Part shown: positions 62,477-64,000 of the stretch, one piece after another
How the letters are laid out: each line of letters begins with the position of its first letter
Position numbering within the stretch: position 1 is the first letter of the stretch
NCBI GenBank assembly: GCA_034008185.1
Contig: CM067085.1
Coordinates: forward strand, 79,844,275 to 79,908,274
Length of the DNA stretch: 64,000 bases
From: Gorsachius magnificus
Lineage: Eukaryota; Chordata; Aves; Pelecaniformes; Ardeidae
Reading direction: 5' to 3'
The notes under the pieces: model-generated
Told to the model about the DNA's origin: nothing
Seen by the model: only the letters and a program-made list of their open reading frames with translations
Databases searched by the model: none
Position numbers and translations under genes: made by a program

Positions 62477-63011
62477 CCCAGGTGGCCAAGAGGGCCACCA
62501 GCATCCTGGCTTGTATCAGGAGTGGTGTGGCCAGCAGGAGCAGGGCAGGGACCGTGCCCCTGTGCTGGGCACTGGGGGGGCCGCCCCTCGAATGCTGGGG
62601 TCAGGGTTGGGCCCCTCCCTCCCCGAAGGACCTGGGGGGGCTGGAGCGTGTCCAGAGAAGGGCAGCGGAGCTGGGGAGGGGTCTGGAGCCCCAGGCTGCT
62701 GGGGAGCGGCTGGGGGAGCTGGGGGGGTTCAGCCTGGAGCAGAGGAGGCTGAGGGGAGCCCCATCGCTCCCTACAACTGCCTGAGAGGAGGGGGGAGCCG
62801 GGGGGGTCGGGCTCTGCTCCCAGGGAACGGGCGATGGGACGAGGGGCACCGGCCTCAAGTTGTGCCAGGGCAGGGTGAGGTTGGCCCTGGGGAACAATTC
62901 CTTCCCCAAAGGGTGTCAGGGGCTGGAAGGGGCCCAGGGGGGGCGGTCCCCGCGGGGGGGCTTGGCGATCTCAAAGGGCTTTTCCAACCTAAACAATTCT
63001 ATGGTTCTATG
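62477..63011 (+). mobile_element. CR1 LINE fragment, copy B of a pair with shared 3' flank
   Basis: Longer than copy A at its 5' end (begins near ACCCAGGTGGCCAAGAGGGC). It carries decayed ORF2 words on the + strand, such as LERVQRRAAELGRGLE. Relative to copy A it has internal deletions before the 3' end (the GGGGCTGCCCAGGGAAGGGG region is reduced). It ends in ATTCTATGGTTCTATG like copy A. Antisense to SLC44A3. Confidence 0.9.
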
Positions 63012-63126
63012 AAATGCACGTATGGTAAACTAATTCTGTTTGCTTTTTACCAGCCTACTGGAATAACCACCTGCATTAACAACAAGAAGGGCTTTGGCTT
63101 CCCTGGTCAGCCTCACACACGTGCAC
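63012..63126 (+). repeat. 115-bp non-CR1 flank shared with 52250-52364 (copy B)
   Basis: Equal in length to copy A and differing at two positions only. Here it is followed by CACCTAAGCAATTCTATGGTTCTATG (63128-63153), which looks like another CR1 3' terminus. Copy A has no such second terminus. Confidence 0.9.
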
Positions 63127-63383
63127 CCACCTAAGCAATTCTATGGTTCTATGTAGGTCCTATTCCCATTCTAGTCTGGCTCCACCTGCTTTGCTCCCAT
63201 GTGTTTATGTAAAACCTAAACTCATGCTAACACAGCTGTAAGCTATGTTGTTGTAGGTAATTCTAGACCACAAACACTTAGAATGCTTAAGTATCATAAA
63301 AACAATGCAAAAAGCCACATCAAAACAATGTTTGTAAGGTACAATTAACACCACCAGTATTCACATATGAAGTTATCTGGCAC

Positions 63384-63456
63384 CTCCCAGACAAGCTGGG
63401 ATTTATTGTCCCATTTTGGCAATGTTGCACTACAGCAGTCAAAGTCATATTCATAT
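63384..63456 (-). CDS. SLC44A3: Tentative further upstream SLC44A3 exon
   Basis: In gene sense, TCTCCTTTTTAG is followed by 73 nt that end GGGAG before GTGCCA. Read with one base borrowed from the previous exon, it gives MNMTLTAVVQHCQNGTINPS then LSG, and its last two bases (AG) complete a Ser codon with the first base of the next exon. The length, phase and a Cys at the position expected before the SKSFPLF segment fit an SLC44A3 extracellular-loop exon with two NxT glycosylation sites. Against it, the donor GTGCCA is weak and similarity to mammals is faint. Confidence 0.4.
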
Positions 63457-64000
63457 CTAAAAAGGAGAGGCTTGTTCATCAACAGTTAAAAACTTCCCTG
63501 ACCAGCTTTGCTTCTACTATGAAATATTACTGTGCAAGATTAATAACTTTGCTGAGTTCCTTGCCAACCAGAAAAAAGCCTAAAAAGTTGAAGAAATACA
63601 TAAAATAGGCCATGTTTTTTTCATCGATTTACATGCTCTCCTTTGATCCACTGTATGTGATGTTTTTGTGTGTCTCCTGCTCTCTTCTGTTTGCCTTTTT
63701 CCTCTGTTTTCTCTTGTTCAGAGCAAATGACTTAGCTCTGCAAACATGCAGTTTCCAATTCTTTGCTGTATTTTCATGACACAGTGGAATTTAAAATCAT
63801 GGGTTTAAGGATTTTGACTCACAAATGCCAAACATTAAAGACCGTACCATCCACAGACCTGTGCTTTGAGCCAGCTGGCTATGAAATAATTCTGGTGGAA
63901 ATGTTTGGGTTCAGGACAGTAAGCAAGGCCCAAGACCACAGTTCCTCTTCCTTGGCATTGAGGGAGAGAGCAAAAGTCCGTGCAGGAGAGAAGTTGTTCC

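Noticed and set aside
62439..63134. A 231-codon open frame on the + strand
   Set aside because: It spans CR1 copy B and the shared 115-bp flank. The frame is open only because the sequence is GC-rich, and no family fits.
63660..63725. Polypyrimidine tract ending TTGTTCAG on the + strand, like a 3' splice site
   Set aside because: No + strand gene is present there, and no open frame follows it.
1..64000. tRNA, rRNA, CRISPR arrays, bacterial operons or prophage
   Set aside because: None seen. The window is vertebrate nuclear DNA with introns and retroelements.

Overview
The window looks like a bird genome. It carries many CR1 LINE fragments, recognised by their 3' ends built from repeats of ATTCTATG. 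It also has two related solo LTRs of the avian ERVL type, short vertebrate introns, and two spliced genes whose proteins match vertebrate families almost codon by codon. I cannot name the species.

Layout. Positions 1-18174 hold no coding exon that I can recognise and are probably intron 1 of CNN3, with five CR1 fragments and some CpG-dense patches. Positions 18175-22781 hold exons 2-7 of CNN3 (calponin-3, + strand), followed by a 3' UTR with an AATAAA signal at 23569. The first coding exon (about 19 residues) was not found and presumably lies upstream of the window. Positions 23600-27200 are intergenic. From about 27.2 kb to the right edge lies SLC44A3 (choline transporter-like protein 3, - strand). 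I reconstructed ten consecutive exons with consistent reading phases (62090 down to the stop codon at 28506-28508). A further upstream exon is tentative. The N-terminal exons are beyond the right edge.

The two genes are convergent (tail to tail), which as I recall is the arrangement at the human CNN3/SLC44A3 locus. They are not functionally coupled: calponin-3 is a cytosolic actin-binding protein and SLC44A3 a multi-pass membrane protein of the choline transporter-like family.

The introns of SLC44A3 carry four CR1 copies and two solo LTRs antisense to the gene, and one CR1 copy in sense. The most unusual structure is a pair of CR1 copies (51893 and 62477) that share the same 115-bp non-CR1 3' flank at about 98% identity, which points to 3' transduction or a local duplication. 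Other points of interest are a reading-frame extension at the SLC44A3 C-terminus, a phase-compatible 81-nt exon-like block in one of its introns, CR1 insertions with intact target duplications, and a CpG cluster in a non-GC-rich context inside CNN3 intron 1. I found no clearly new biological system.
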